Positions 31,293 through 40,900 are shown, numbered from the stretch's first letter. The stretch is 64,000 bases of DNA from Frankiaceae bacterium (GCA_030840645.1 JAVEEC010000043.1:27777-91776); one strand, 5' to 3'. Notes: generated by a model not told the origin, from the sequence alone. Made by a program: numbers and translations.

Positions 31293-32581
31293 CGGACCGC
31301 GGCCAGCGGCCGCCGCTCCGGGACGGCGGCAGGTGGTCCTGGTGCGTCCTTCGCCTCGGCCTCGGCCCGGTCCGCCTGCGCGAGCGCCACGCCCATCAGC
31401 ACCCAGAACAGCACGCCGGACCCGATGATGTCGTGGGTCAGCGAGACCATGATCCCGGCGAGCGCGACGTACATCCCGGCCACCGCCATCGGCTCGCCGG
31501 TGGCGCGCGCGTACCTGCGCAGCCGCACCACCACCATGACCAGCACGAGCGCAAACAGCAGGCCGATGAGGACCCCGTGGTCCGCGAGGATCTGGACGAC
31601 GTCGTTGTGGTAGTTGGCGCGCTGGTTGGCGAACGTCGCGTTCGCGTCGCCGACGAACGGGCTGCGCTTGAGGATGTCGAACGCCTGGTTGTACCGCCCG
31701 CCGCGCGAGGTGTCGGTGGTCAGCCGTTCGAGCTGCCGGTCGGGGAAGAGCCGGGCGAAGATCGCGGCCGTCTGCGTGTAGAGCACCACGGCGGTCGCCC
31801 CGACGGCGAGCAGCGCCATCGAGCCGCCGACGCGGTGGCGCCGCAGCGCGCGGGCGACCTCGGCGCAGATGGCCAGCACCAGCACCAGGAACCCGGCCCG
31901 CGACTGCGTCATCAACGCGGCGAGCCCGATGAGACCCACGCAGAAGATCCCGGCCACCCGCTTGAGGCCGCGCAGCGTGCGGATGCGCACCATCAGCGTG
32001 ACGAGCGAGAGGCAGAGGTAGAACGCCGCGGCGTTCGGGTTGCCGTAGAGGCCGGTCACGCGCTTGATCAGGCCGAGCGCGTAGCTCGGCGGCAGCTCGA
32101 TCAGCCCGAACAGCGTGGGCGAGTAGAAGTACTGGATGACGCAGGCGAGCGCGACGACCGCGCCGCCGAGCACGACGGCGTCGAGCATCCGGTTCTGCGC
32201 GTCGACGCCGAACCTCGGTAGCCCCTTCATCGTCAGCAGGATCACCAGGATCGCCAGCGCGCGGACCACCGAGATCGGCGACTGCGGAACGAGCAGCAGG
32301 TGCAGCACGAGCAGGACGACGAGGAGGAACTGGAGGAGGTCGACGACGTTCAGGCTGTTCAGCCGCCGGCGGGAGAACGCGGTGTCGGCGAGCAGCAGCA
32401 GGCCGAGCACGATGGTCGCCGCCTGGGCGAACGAGAAGCCGATGGCGCGCGCGGTCAGCGTGCCGCCGAAGCCCATGTAGAGGCAGATCGTGACCGTCCG
32501 GGCGAGCCCGGACACGGGCGGGCGGCGCAGCGGCAGGTAGACCAGCGGGATGAGTGCCAGCGCGATGAAGAGGTCCCTCAC
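31289..32581 (-). CDS. O-antigen ligase/Wzy-like polymerase
   Basis: 430 aa, about 11 membrane segments. A large extracytoplasmic loop with the Wzy_C/WaaL features SRGGRYNQAFDILKRSPFVGDAN and a later ANYHNDVVQILADHGVLIGL (the H-N-x-x-x-x-x-x-x-G pattern) is visible in the second half. With Wzx and Wzz in the same locus it would polymerise undecaprenyl-linked repeats. It overlaps both flanking glycosyltransferase genes by 4 bp. Confidence 0.88.
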   Translation of the reverse strand: MRDLFIALALIPLVYLPLRRPPVSGLARTVTICLYMGFGGTLTARAIGFSFAQAATIVLGLLLLADTAFSRRRLNSLNVVDLLQFLLVVLLVLHLLLVPQSPISVVRALAILVILLTMKGLPRFGVDAQNRMLDAVVLGGAVVALACVIQYFYSPTLFGLIELPPSYALGLIKRVTGLYGNPNAAAFYLCLSLVTLMVRIRTLRGLKRVAGIFCVGLIGLAALMTQSRAGFLVLVLAICAEVARALRRHRVGGSMALLAVGATAVVLYTQTAAIFARLFPDRQLERLTTDTSRGGRYNQAFDILKRSPFVGDANATFANQRANYHNDVVQILADHGVLIGLLFALVLVMVVVRLRRYARATGEPMAVAGMYVALAGIMVSLTHDIIGSGVLFWVLMGVALAQADRAEAEAKDAPGPPAAVPERRPLAAVR

Positions 32582-33633
32582 GGCCGCGCCTCGCGGGAGA
32601 CCGCGTGCCGGGCCGCGGCGAGCAGCGCGTTCGCGTACGTCGTGTAGTCGTCCGCGGGCACCGAGTCCCTGGCGGCCTCGGGCGTCGCGGTGTCGAGGAC
32701 GCCGCGTACCGCGCGCGCGAACGCCGAGAGCGGCTCCACCGCGGCGATCCTCCCGTTGCTCTCGTCCGGCCGCACCAGGTCCCGCGCGCCGTCGACCGAG
32801 GAGACCACGACGGGGCACCCGGCCGCCAGCGCCTCACTGACCGAGATGCTGAACGGCGCCACGCGGAACGGTGCCAGGAAGACGTTGCCCCGTCCGAGGG
32901 TGTCCCGAACCCCGGCCCGGTCGACCTGGCCGAGCAGCGTCAGCCGCGGGCTCTCCCGGAGCGTGTCCGCGAGCGGGCCGCTCCCGGCCACCAGCACCTC
33001 GTCCAGGCCGGCCTGCTCGGCGAGAGCGGGGAGCAGGTCGGCGCCGAGCCGCGGCGTCAGCTCGCCGACGAACACGCCGACCCGGCCGCCCTCCTTGCGG
33101 TCCTGCTTCGCCTCCGCGAAGAACGTCGTGTCGCCGACGTTGCGCCCGACCGTCGTCGCCTCGCGCGGCGCGCCGAGCGTCGCGAGGTGCTCCGCGGCGG
33201 CGTGGCCGTAGGAGACGTACGCGCTCGCCCCCTTCACGAACGCGCGGCGGTAGCGCTGCGCGAGGCCCGAGGCGTTGCGGGTGCTGAGCGCGGTGCTGCC
33301 GCTCCACAGGACGTACGGCACCCCGCGGGCCCGGCAGACGGCAGCGGCGGTCGCCGCGGTGAGCGAGTCCCAGCCGCCGACGATGACGCAGTCCCTGTCC
33401 TTCGCGGCGTGGATCGCGTCGGTGTTCACGAGCACCGCGCGGTCGCGCACCCGTAGCTCGCGGCCGGGCAGGACGCGGAAGTCGAACCCGATGTCGTCCC
33501 AGTACGTCGGCCACGCGCGGCGGCGGAGCTGCTCGCGCATGAACCAGACCGAGAGGTCGCAGTGCCGCGCCAGCTCGTTGAACACCGGGAGCCGGTACGG
33601 CGCCATGCTGTTGGTCAGCAGCAGCACCCTCAC
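32578..33633 (-). CDS. glycosyltransferase family 4-like protein
   Basis: 351 aa. N-terminal NSMAPYRLPVFNELARHCDLSVWF is the typical acceptor domain of WfgS/WfeV-like GT4 enzymes; VGVFVGELTPRLGADLLPAL starts the donor half, and SISVSEALAAGCPVVVSS holds the conserved glutamate. Both ends overlap adjacent glycosyltransferase genes (GTGA). Sugar specificity is not deducible. Confidence 0.87.
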   Translation of the reverse strand: MRVLLLTNSMAPYRLPVFNELARHCDLSVWFMREQLRRRAWPTYWDDIGFDFRVLPGRELRVRDRAVLVNTDAIHAAKDRDCVIVGGWDSLTAATAAAVCRARGVPYVLWSGSTALSTRNASGLAQRYRRAFVKGASAYVSYGHAAAEHLATLGAPREATTVGRNVGDTTFFAEAKQDRKEGGRVGVFVGELTPRLGADLLPALAEQAGLDEVLVAGSGPLADTLRESPRLTLLGQVDRAGVRDTLGRGNVFLAPFRVAPFSISVSEALAAGCPVVVSSVDGARDLVRPDESNGRIAAVEPLSAFARAVRGVLDTATPEAARDSVPADDYTTYANALLAAARHAVSREARP

Positions 33634-34589
33634 CGCGACCCCCCCACGAGCGCGCCGATCGCCGCGACCAGGTCGTCCGACCAGGCCTCCCGCGCTGCCT
33701 CCCGCGCGGCCGCGGACGCGAGCGCGGCCGGCGGCTCCGTCGCGGGCGCGCTCTCCAGGAGCTTCAGCGTCTCCGCGATCCCCTCTACGGAGGCGGGGTC
33801 GAACCACTGCACGTCGGCGCCGTTGCGCGCGACCAGCTCCTGGTGCCCGACGATCCCCGACGCGGCCACCCGCGGCGCGAGGACGAGCGCCTCCAGCAAC
33901 GCGACGGGCGACGCCTCGACCAGGCTGGGGAACACCGCGGCGTGGCTCGCCCGCAGCAGCGCGAGGATGCCGGCCCGGCTCTGCGGCCCCACGTACGTGA
34001 CCGCCGGGTCGCCGGCCACGCGGGCCCGCAGGTCGGCCTCCGAGCGCGCCGCGCCGCCCCCCGCGACGACGAGCGACAGGCCGCCGCCGGAGGCGCGGTA
34101 CGAACGGTGCGCCGCGACGAGGCGGGCGAGGTTGCGGTAGCTGGAGATCGAGCCCGCGCAGAGCAGGAACGGCGTCGGGACGTCCGGCTCCGCCCCGGGC
34201 GCGGCGACCAGGTCGTCGAACGCCGCGTCGAGGACGTTGTGCAGCCCGTTCGACGCCGAACGCCCGCGGCGCGGGATCGCCCCCGAGATCCGCAGCACGC
34301 CGAGCGAACGCCGCATCGACACCTCGGTCGCTGCCCGCAGCGCGACCTGGCGCCGCAGCTCGGCCCGGGTCGGCGAGGTCCAGCACCAGGGCCAGGCGTT
34401 CTGCGGCATCAGCAGGAAGCGGCCGGTCAGCAGCGAGCGGGCAGGGGCGTGGTTCCTGACGAAGAGCGGCAGCCCGTCGGTCAACGACAGCGCGTCGGGG
34501 CGGCGGCGGGCGGCGTCACGGAGGTTGGCCAGCATGACGTGCCCCCCGCCGGACCACGCGCCCTCTACCACCGGCCTGACCCGCAACAC
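33630..34589 (-). CDS. glycosyltransferase family 4
   Basis: 319 aa from the GTG at 34589, which follows GGGAG; the frame is open 165 bp further upstream, but that sequence reads as low-complexity arginine-rich peptide. The acceptor half is short (NAWPWCWTSPTRAELRRQ). The donor half has FLLCAGSISSYRNLARLVAAH, VTYVGPQSRAGILALLRASHAAVFPSLVEASPVALLEAL, a clear GT4 signature. First gene of the leftward glycosyltransferase operon, divergent from the WecC-like gene. Confidence 0.83.
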   Translation of the reverse strand: MLRVRPVVEGAWSGGGHVMLANLRDAARRRPDALSLTDGLPLFVRNHAPARSLLTGRFLLMPQNAWPWCWTSPTRAELRRQVALRAATEVSMRRSLGVLRISGAIPRRGRSASNGLHNVLDAAFDDLVAAPGAEPDVPTPFLLCAGSISSYRNLARLVAAHRSYRASGGGLSLVVAGGGAARSEADLRARVAGDPAVTYVGPQSRAGILALLRASHAAVFPSLVEASPVALLEALVLAPRVAASGIVGHQELVARNGADVQWFDPASVEGIAETLKLLESAPATEPPAALASAAAREAAREAWSDDLVAAIGALVGGSR

Positions 34590-34687
34590 ACGCTCCCGGA
34601 GAGCCTCGCCCGAACCCGGGCCAGTCTGGCAGAGGCACGCGGCCGGTCGCACATCGTGCGTTCGCCGTCCTGTGCGACAGTTCTTCC

Positions 34688-35935
34688 GTGGCAGCACCGT
34701 CGCGGATCTGCATCGTCGGCCTGGGCTACATCGGCCTGCCGACGGCTGCCGCACTGGCGACCCGCGGTCTCGACGTGGTCGGCGTCGACGTCGTGCCCGG
34801 CGTCGTGGACGCGATCAACCGCGGCGAGGCGCCGTTCTCCGAGCCGGACCTCGCGGTCGCGGTGTCCGGCGCGGTCGCGATGGGGCGGCTGCGCGCGACG
34901 ACGGCGCCCGAGGCGGCGGATGCGTTCGTCATCGCGGTGCCGACCCCGATCCGCGAGGACCAGACCGCCGACCGTTCCTACATCGAGGCCGCGGCCGAGG
35001 CGATCGCACCCGTCCTGCGGCCGGGCAACCTCGTCGTCCTGGAGTCCACGTCGCCCCCCGGCACGACGCTGCGGCTGTCGCGGTGGCTCGCGGAGCGCCG
35101 CCCCGACCTGACGTTCCCGCACGACCATCAGGACGCCGCCGACGTCAACGTCGCGCACTGCCCTGAACGCGTGCTGCCGGGCCGGATCATGATCGAGATC
35201 GTCATGAACGACCGCGTCATCGGCGGCGTCAGCCCCACCTGCGCCGAGCGCGCGCGCGACTTGTACGCCGTCGTCACGCAGGGCCGCATCCACCTCACCG
35301 ACGCGACGACGGCCGAGATGGCCAAGCTGTCGGAGAACGCGTACCGCGACGTCAACATCGGCTACGCGAACGAGCTGTCGATGATCTGCGACCACCTCGG
35401 CATCGACGTGCACGAGGTCATCGAGCTGGCCAACCGCCACCCGCGGGTGAACGTCCTGCAGCCGGGGCCCGGCGTCGGCGGGCACTGCATCGCGGTCGAC
35501 CCTTGGTTCATCGTCGAGGCCGCACCCGAGCACGCCCGGCTGATCAGGACCGCGCGCGAGGTCAACGAGTCGAAGCCGTCGTACGTCGTGGGCGAGGTCG
35601 TGAAGTCCGCGCAGCGCTACCGCGACCCGGTGATCGCCTGCCTCGGCCTGACGTTCAAGGCCGATGTGGACGACCTGCGGGAGAGCCCGGCGCTGCGCAT
35701 CACGACCGACCTGGTCCGGCACGGCCTCGGCCGGGTCGTCGTGGCGGAGCCGCACGTCGACGCGCTGCCCGCCGACCTCGCCGCGCTCGGCGGTGTCCGG
35801 CTGGTCGACACGGCCGCGGCGATCGAGGAGGCGGACATCGTCCTGCTCCTGGTGGACCACGCGGAGTTCCGCGGCGTTAAGCGCGCCGCGCTGCGGGGCA
35901 AGGTCGTCTTCGACACGCGGGGCGTCTGGCGCTGA
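34688..35935 (+). CDS. wecC: UDP-N-acetyl-D-mannosaminuronate dehydrogenase-like
   Basis: 415 aa UDP-sugar 6-dehydrogenase. N-terminal NAD fold ICIVGLGYIGLPTAAALA; central EMAKLSENAYRDVNIGYANEL; catalytic Cys267 within GPGVGGHCIAVDPWF; C-terminal LGLTFKADVDDLRESPAL. The wording of these motifs fits WecC (UDP-ManNAc to UDP-ManNAcA) better than UDP-glucose dehydrogenase. No UDP-GlcNAc 2-epimerase (wecB) lies in the window, so the substrate must be supplied from elsewhere. A uronic acid in the polymer would suit the heparinase-like lyase. GTG start; divergent from the GT operon. Confidence 0.9.
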   Translation: MAAPSRICIVGLGYIGLPTAAALATRGLDVVGVDVVPGVVDAINRGEAPFSEPDLAVAVSGAVAMGRLRATTAPEAADAFVIAVPTPIREDQTADRSYIEAAAEAIAPVLRPGNLVVLESTSPPGTTLRLSRWLAERRPDLTFPHDHQDAADVNVAHCPERVLPGRIMIEIVMNDRVIGGVSPTCAERARDLYAVVTQGRIHLTDATTAEMAKLSENAYRDVNIGYANELSMICDHLGIDVHEVIELANRHPRVNVLQPGPGVGGHCIAVDPWFIVEAAPEHARLIRTAREVNESKPSYVVGEVVKSAQRYRDPVIACLGLTFKADVDDLRESPALRITTDLVRHGLGRVVVAEPHVDALPADLAALGGVRLVDTAAAIEEADIVLLLVDHAEFRGVKRAALRGKVVFDTRGVWR

Positions 35936-35954
35936 ACGGGGAGAGCGGGACTCG

Positions 35955-37763
35955 ATGTGCGGGATAGCGGGGACGGCGGGTGTCCGGCCGGCGGCCGAAC
36001 GCCGTACCGACGCGCTCGCGGCGCTGGTCAGGCGGGGTCCTGACGGGTCGTTCTGCCACTCGGCGCGCGTCGGCGAGCGCGACTTCGACCTGCTGCACAC
36101 CCGGCTCGCGATCAACGACATGAGCCCCGCCGCGGTCCAGCCCATGAGCGACGAGTCCGAGCGCTTCGTCATGGTGTTCAACGGCGAGATCTACAACTAC
36201 CGCGACCTGCGCGCGGAGTGCGAGGCGCGCGGCCATGCGTTCAAGTCGGCCATGGACGGCGAGGTCATCCTGCACCTGTTCCAGGACCACGGCCCGGCCG
36301 CGTTCGACCGGCTGAACGGCATCTTCTCGATCGGCATCCTCGACTCCGTCTCCGGTGAGGTGTTCCTGGCCAGGGACCCGCTGGGCGTGAAGCCGCTGTT
36401 CTACGCCCGCGACGCCGGCGGCGGGCTGCGGTTCGCCTCGGAGCTGGACGCGCTGGCCGAGCTCGGCGCCGACCTGGGGTCGTACGACACCGTCGCGATG
36501 GCGCAGTTCCTGACGTTCCTCTGGGTGCCGTCGCCACGGACACCGTTCAGCGGGGCGGCCTCCCTGCCGCCCGGCCACTACCTGCGCTGGCACGACGGGA
36601 CGACGGAGACGCGGCGGTACTGCGCGCCGTTGCACCCCGCGCCGGGCCAGCGGGCGACCGACGCCGCGGCGACCGTCGCGGAGGGCCGCGCGCTCTTCCA
36701 CGCCGCCGCGCAGCGCCAGCTGCTGAGCGACGTCCCCGTCGGGCTCATGGCGTCCGGCGGCATCGACTCGGGGCTGCTCTGGTGGGCGACGCACGAGTCG
36801 CTGGACCGGGCGTTCACCATCGCCTGGCCCGGCGGCTCCGAGGGTCTCGACCACGACGTCGCCGGCGTGCGCCGGCTCCAGTCGCTCTACGGCACCAAGG
36901 TCGTCGAGATCGAGGGCGGCGAGACCGGGCTCGAAGGGCTGCCGCTCGCCGGCGACCTGTTCGCCGACCCGGCGTTCTCCCTCACCCGGGTCATCGCGAC
37001 CGAGGCCCGCGCGGCGGGCGTGCCGGTGCTGCTGTCCGGGCAGGGTGGCGACGAGCTATTCGGCGGGTACCGGCGCCACCGGGTCGCCGCGATGATCGAG
37101 CGCTTCCACATCGGCCGCGCGGGCGGCTGGGCGCACCGCGGCCTGCGCCGCCTCTCGTACCGGTCGACCTCGACCGAGTACGCCGCCCGGCTGGCCCTCG
37201 CACTCGGCGAGAAGGACCCGTTCCGCGGCTACATGCAGCTCGCGACGTACAGCACCGCGGCCGACCGGGCCGAGGCGCTGGACTGCACCACCGCCGAGGT
37301 CTCCGACGACGTCGTCTGGCAGGAGCACCAGGCCGCGTACGACGCACTGCCGTCCGGCGTGCCGTTCGCCCGCAAGGCGATGGCACTCGACCTCAACGTC
37401 TACCTGCCCGGCCTCGGCCTGGCGTACGTCGACCGGGCGGGCATGGAGCACGGCGTCGAGATCCGCGTCCCCTGGCTCGACCTGGAGCTGGTGCGCTGGT
37501 CCCTCGACGTGCCGCTGGACCTGCTGCTGCGCGAACGCCAGGGCAAGTGGCTGACCCGCCGCATCGCCGAGGGGACGCTGCCCCCCGCGACCGTCGCCGC
37601 GCCGAAGCAGAGCTTCGGTGCCCCCGCGACGCACCTCTCGCGCGACGCGGGCTCGGGCACCGGCCGGGGGTTCCGGCAGGACGTCTACTTCAACCGCGCC
37701 AAGCGCCTGCTGCAGGAGTACCGCACGACCGTCGGCAAGAGCCTGCTGGGGAAGGCCGGATGA
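35955..37763 (+). CDS. glutamine-hydrolysing asparagine synthase-like amidotransferase
   Basis: 602 aa. The mature N-terminus MCGIAG exposes Cys2, the class II glutaminase nucleophile; FNGEIYNYRDLR binds glutamine. The synthetase half has the PP-loop SGGIDSGLL and LLSGQGGDELFGGYRRH. In sugar loci, AsnB-like proteins often amidate uronic acids, which fits the WecC neighbour; plain asparagine synthesis is the alternative. ATG 19 bp after the wecC stop, and ATGA overlap with the methyltransferase gene, so wecC, this gene and the methyltransferase look co-transcribed. Confidence 0.9.
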   Translation: MCGIAGTAGVRPAAERRTDALAALVRRGPDGSFCHSARVGERDFDLLHTRLAINDMSPAAVQPMSDESERFVMVFNGEIYNYRDLRAECEARGHAFKSAMDGEVILHLFQDHGPAAFDRLNGIFSIGILDSVSGEVFLARDPLGVKPLFYARDAGGGLRFASELDALAELGADLGSYDTVAMAQFLTFLWVPSPRTPFSGAASLPPGHYLRWHDGTTETRRYCAPLHPAPGQRATDAAATVAEGRALFHAAAQRQLLSDVPVGLMASGGIDSGLLWWATHESLDRAFTIAWPGGSEGLDHDVAGVRRLQSLYGTKVVEIEGGETGLEGLPLAGDLFADPAFSLTRVIATEARAAGVPVLLSGQGGDELFGGYRRHRVAAMIERFHIGRAGGWAHRGLRRLSYRSTSTEYAARLALALGEKDPFRGYMQLATYSTAADRAEALDCTTAEVSDDVVWQEHQAAYDALPSGVPFARKAMALDLNVYLPGLGLAYVDRAGMEHGVEIRVPWLDLELVRWSLDVPLDLLLRERQGKWLTRRIAEGTLPPATVAAPKQSFGAPATHLSRDAGSGTGRGFRQDVYFNRAKRLLQEYRTTVGKSLLGKAG

Positions 37764-38572
37764 CGGAGGAGCTGAAGGACCGGGTCCGCGAGTTCTGGGA
37801 CGCCGCGTCGTGCGGCGAGGTCTACGCCGAGGGCGTCGCGTTCGAGGACCAGGTCGAGGCGCAGGCCCGCGCGCGGTACGAGCTGGAGCCCTACATCGCG
37901 GGGTTCGCGCGCTTCGCGGAGGGCCGCGGGCGGGACGTTCTCGAGGTCGGCGTCGGCATGGGCGCGGACCACGTCGAGTGGGCGCGGAGCCGGCCGCGAC
38001 GACTCGCCGGGGTCGACCTGACGCCGCGCGCGATCGAGTGGACGCAACGCCGGCTGGCGGTCGCCGGGCTGACGTCCGAGCTGCGTACGGCCGATGCCGA
38101 GCACCTTCCGTTCGACGACGAGTCGTTCGACGTCGTGTACAGCTGGGGCGTCCTGCACCACACGCCCGACACCGCGGCGGCGTTGCGCGAGGTGCACCGC
38201 GTCCTGCGGCCCGGCGGGACGGCGCGGGTGATGGTCTACCACTCGCGCTCGATCGTCGGCGCCATCCTCTGGACGCGGTACGCGCTGCTCGCGGGGCGCC
38301 CGCGTACGCCGATGGCCGAGGTCTACGCGGCGCACCTGGAGAGCCCTGGGACGCAGGCGTTCACGGTCGCGGAGGCGCGGGCGCTGACCGCGGACTTCGC
38401 GAACGTCCGCATCGAGACGCGGCTGGCGTTCGGCGACCTGCTGCTCGGCGAGGTCGGCCAGCGGCACGGCGGGCGCGCTCTCGCGCTGGCCAAGCGGCTC
38501 TGGCCGCGCCCCCTCATCCGCCGGCTGCTGCCGCGTTACGGCCTGCTGCTCCTCATCGAGGCCGGGAAGTAG
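37760..38572 (+). CDS. class I SAM-dependent methyltransferase
   Basis: 270 aa. [16 protein letters not shown] (motif I), [44 protein letters not shown] (motif II) and [18 protein letters not shown] (motif III) define a Methyltransf_11 enzyme. The last 60 residues, with [26 protein letters not shown], look amphipathic and may touch the membrane. Last gene of the WecC operon; acceptor unknown. Its end overlaps the convergent TetR gene by 20 bp. Confidence 0.87.
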   Translation: MTEELKDRVREFWDAASCGEVYAEGVAFEDQVEAQARARYELEPYIAGFARFAEGRGRDVLEVGVGMGADHVEWARSRPRRLAGVDLTPRAIEWTQRRLAVAGLTSELRTADAEHLPFDDESFDVVYSWGVLHHTPDTAAALREVHRVLRPGGTARVMVYHSRSIVGAILWTRYALLAGRPRTPMAEVYAAHLESPGTQAFTVAEARALTADFANVRIETRLAFGDLLLGEVGQRHGGRALALAKRLWPRPLIRRLLPRYGLLLLIEAGK

Positions 38573-39251
38573 CCGTCTCGCGTTCAGTCGCCGGGAGCGC
38601 CGCCGTGTCGGGGAGAGACTTGGACAGCGCGTCGAGGATCACGCCGAGCCCGAACTCGAACTCGTTCCCGAAGTCGTAGCCGGGCTTGAGGACGTACTCC
38701 GTCGCGAGCTCGACGAGGTGCGGGTACTCGCCGGCCGGGAAGCCCTGCATCATCGGCTCGGCGACGTCGGCGACGGTGTCGGGACCGTCGAACGGCAGCG
38801 ACGCCTCCTGCAGCGCGAACCCGTACACGTAGCTGTCGAGCAGGGCGTACGCGTGAGCCGTCATCTCCACCGAGAAGCCGGCGCCGCGCAGCGTCCCGAT
38901 GATCGTGTCGTGGTGGTGCAGCGTCGCGGAACCCGGGGTCGTCCGGGACTCGAGCAGCCCGATCGCCCACGGGTGGCGCCGGAGCACCTGGCGGGCCGAG
39001 ACCGCGCGCCGCTGGATCTCCGCCCGCCACTCACCGCCAGGGACCGGTAGCTCGATCTCGCCGAAGACGATGTCGACGATGCCGTCGAGGATCTCGCCCT
39101 TGTTGGCGACGTAGTGGTAGACCGCCATCGGCTTGACGCCGAGCTCCTGGGCGAGCGAGCGGATCGTCAGGCCCGCGAGCCCGCCCGCGTCGGCGACCGC
39201 GACCGCGCCGCGCAGCACGCGTTCCCGGCTCAGCGGCGCGCGTTCCGGCAT
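38553..39251 (-). CDS. TetR-family transcriptional regulator
   Basis: 232 aa. The N-terminal helix-turn-helix is [28 protein letters not shown] (about residues 28-55). The C-terminal ligand domain resembles the TetR_C class ([16 protein letters not shown], then a long helical tail). It is divergent from an oxidoreductase gene across a 95-bp gap holding two palindromes, so it probably represses that gene and itself and is released by a small hydrophobic ligand. Confidence 0.92.
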   Translation of the reverse strand: MPERAPLSRERVLRGAVAVADAGGLAGLTIRSLAQELGVKPMAVYHYVANKGEILDGIVDIVFGEIELPVPGGEWRAEIQRRAVSARQVLRRHPWAIGLLESRTTPGSATLHHHDTIIGTLRGAGFSVEMTAHAYALLDSYVYGFALQEASLPFDGPDTVADVAEPMMQGFPAGEYPHLVELATEYVLKPGYDFGNEFEFGLGVILDALSKSLPDTAALPATERETATSRPR

Positions 39252-39268
39252 CGTCTCCCCTGGGCTCG

Positions 39269-39297
39269 TTGCGTTCCCGTACTTAGTACGTTAGCAT
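39269..39297 (+). promoter_or_regulatory. probable promoter for the MDR oxidoreductase gene
   Basis: TTGCGT (39269-39274) and TAGCAT (39292-39297) are separated by 17 bp and match sigma-70-like -35 and -10 boxes. One operator palindrome fills the spacer; the other lies just downstream of the -10, a layout expected for repression. Confidence 0.5.
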
Positions 39298-39313
39298 CCC
39301 GTACTAAGTACGG
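39278..39313. promoter_or_regulatory. twin TetR operators
   Basis: Two palindromes with the same half-site: CGTACTTAGTACG at 39278-39290 and CCGTACTAAGTACGG at 39299-39313. Centres are 22 bp apart, about two helical turns, so two dimers could bind the same face. They sit between the TetR gene and the gene it probably controls. Confidence 0.8.
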
Positions 39314-39346
39314 TGGCGACGGCCCATCGGCCCGGAGGGAACGGCC

Positions 39347-40381
39347 ATGGGAACGCAGCTCACCACGGCGCGCGACGCCGGCAGCCCGGCAACGGACGGT
39401 CTGATGCAGGCGATCGTGCAGGACACGTACGGCTCCGCCGACGTGCTGCGCCTCGCGCGGATCGCCCGGCCGGAGATCGCGGAGAACGAAGTGCTGGTCC
39501 GCGTCCATGCGGCCGGCCTCGACCGGGGCACCTGGCACCTGATGACCGGCAAGCCGTACCTGATGCGCCTCGCGATGGGGTTCCGGGGGCCGAAGCAGCC
39601 GGTGTCCGGGCGCGACGTGGCGGGCACGGTCGTCGCGGTCGGCTCGGCGGTGACGAGGTTCGCTGTCGGCGACGAAGTGTTCGGGATGGGCAAGGGGTCG
39701 TTCGCCGAGTACACGGCGGTGCGCGAGGACAAGCTGGCCCGCAAGCCGGCCAACCTGTCGTTCGCGCAGGCCGCGACGGTCCCGATCTCGGGCGGAACCG
39801 CCCTGCAGGCGCTGGTCGCCGGCCGGGTCGAGCGGGGCCAGCACCTCCTGGTCATCGGCGCGTCCGGCGGCGTCGGCAGCTACGCCGTCCAGCTCGCCAA
39901 GGCGTTCGGGGCGGAGGTCACCGGCGTGTGCGGCACCGCGAAGCTCGACCTGGTGCGTTCACTCGGCGCCGACCACGTCATCGACTACACCCGCGAGGAC
40001 TTCGCCGAGGGCGGTCGGCGTTACGACCTGATCCTCGACATCGCCGGGAACCCCTCGCTCTCCCGGCTCCGGCGCGCACTCGAGCCACGCGGGACCGCCG
40101 TCATCACCGGCGGCGAGGAGGGCGGCAACTTCTCCGGCGGCATGAACCGGCAGCTCCGCGCCCTGGTCTGGTCGATGCTCGGGCGCAAGCGGCTGACCAT
40201 GCTCGTCTCCAAGGAGCGCGGCGCTGACCTCGAACGCCTCACCGAGTACCTGGCCGCCGGAACGGTGACGCCGAGCGTCGACCGGACGTACCCGCTGGCG
40301 GAGGCGCCGGAGGCCATGCGCCGCCTCGAAGCGGGCGACGTACGCGGCAAGGTCGCGATCACCGTCGCGGACCCCGCTTGA
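39347..40381 (+). CDS. MDR-family NAD(P)-dependent quinone oxidoreductase/alcohol dehydrogenase
   Basis: 344 aa zinc-free medium-chain reductase. GroES-like N-domain (VRVHAAGLDRGTWHL, GRDVAGTVVAVGSAVTRFAVGDEV), then the cofactor fold HLLVIGASGGVGSYAVQLAKAFGAEVTGVC. Catalytic zinc ligands of alcohol dehydrogenases are absent, favouring quinone or enone reduction. The ATG follows GGAGGGA. It is controlled by the divergent TetR protein through the twin operators. Last conserved-looking gene before the mobile region. Confidence 0.9.
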   Translation: MGTQLTTARDAGSPATDGLMQAIVQDTYGSADVLRLARIARPEIAENEVLVRVHAAGLDRGTWHLMTGKPYLMRLAMGFRGPKQPVSGRDVAGTVVAVGSAVTRFAVGDEVFGMGKGSFAEYTAVREDKLARKPANLSFAQAATVPISGGTALQALVAGRVERGQHLLVIGASGGVGSYAVQLAKAFGAEVTGVCGTAKLDLVRSLGADHVIDYTREDFAEGGRRYDLILDIAGNPSLSRLRRALEPRGTAVITGGEEGGNFSGGMNRQLRALVWSMLGRKRLTMLVSKERGADLERLTEYLAAGTVTPSVDRTYPLAEAPEAMRRLEAGDVRGKVAITVADPA

Positions 40382-40555
40382 TCGAGGCTCCCCGGCTACG
40401 CGCGGTCACCTCGACCAAGCGCGAATCATGTCGTAAGCCTGCCGTGCATCCGTCGACAGACTGGCCACCGCCAGGGGCGCGACCGCCATCGTTGCGGTAC
40501 GTCGTCGCGTCGACGTTCGAGATCAGCGACGAGGTCGTCGCGGCATCGCGCCGGG

Positions 40556-40844
40556 GACGCGGACCTGGTGTTCTGCGACCGCCGCGGCGGTGCGCTACAC
40601 CCGGAGCGATTCACGCGGACGTTCCAAGAGCAGGTTGCCCGGCTCTATCTGCCGCGCATCCGGCTTCACGGATCTACGTCACACGTGGGCGACTCTCGCG
40701 CTCCAGGCCGGCATCCACCCGAAGATCGTGAGCGAGCGCCTCGGCCACGCGAACATATCGATCACCCTCGACATCTACAGCCATGTCGCGCCGTCACTCC
40801 ACGTCGAGGCCGCCAACACTGTTGCGGCATACATCCTCGGATGA
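40556..40844 (+). pseudogene. tyrosine recombinase (integrase) remnant
   Basis: Only the C-terminal catalytic part remains, in two frames. The first frame reads DADLVFCDRRGGALHPERF. The second reads DLRHTWATLALQAGIHPK, VSERLGHANISITLDIYSHV. Removing one G of the pair at 40670-40671 joins them as RIRLHDLRHTWA, so a single-base insertion breaks the gene. The HxxR box, the second His (LGH) and the catalytic Tyr (DIYSHV) are present; the N-terminal half with the first catalytic Arg is missing. The other 5' bases from 40382 hold no recognisable domain. Confidence 0.82.
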
Positions 40845-40900
40845 CGCGAAGGCGGGTAGGGACGCCCTCGTTCACTCCGACATTCGGGCCGACCACCGAC

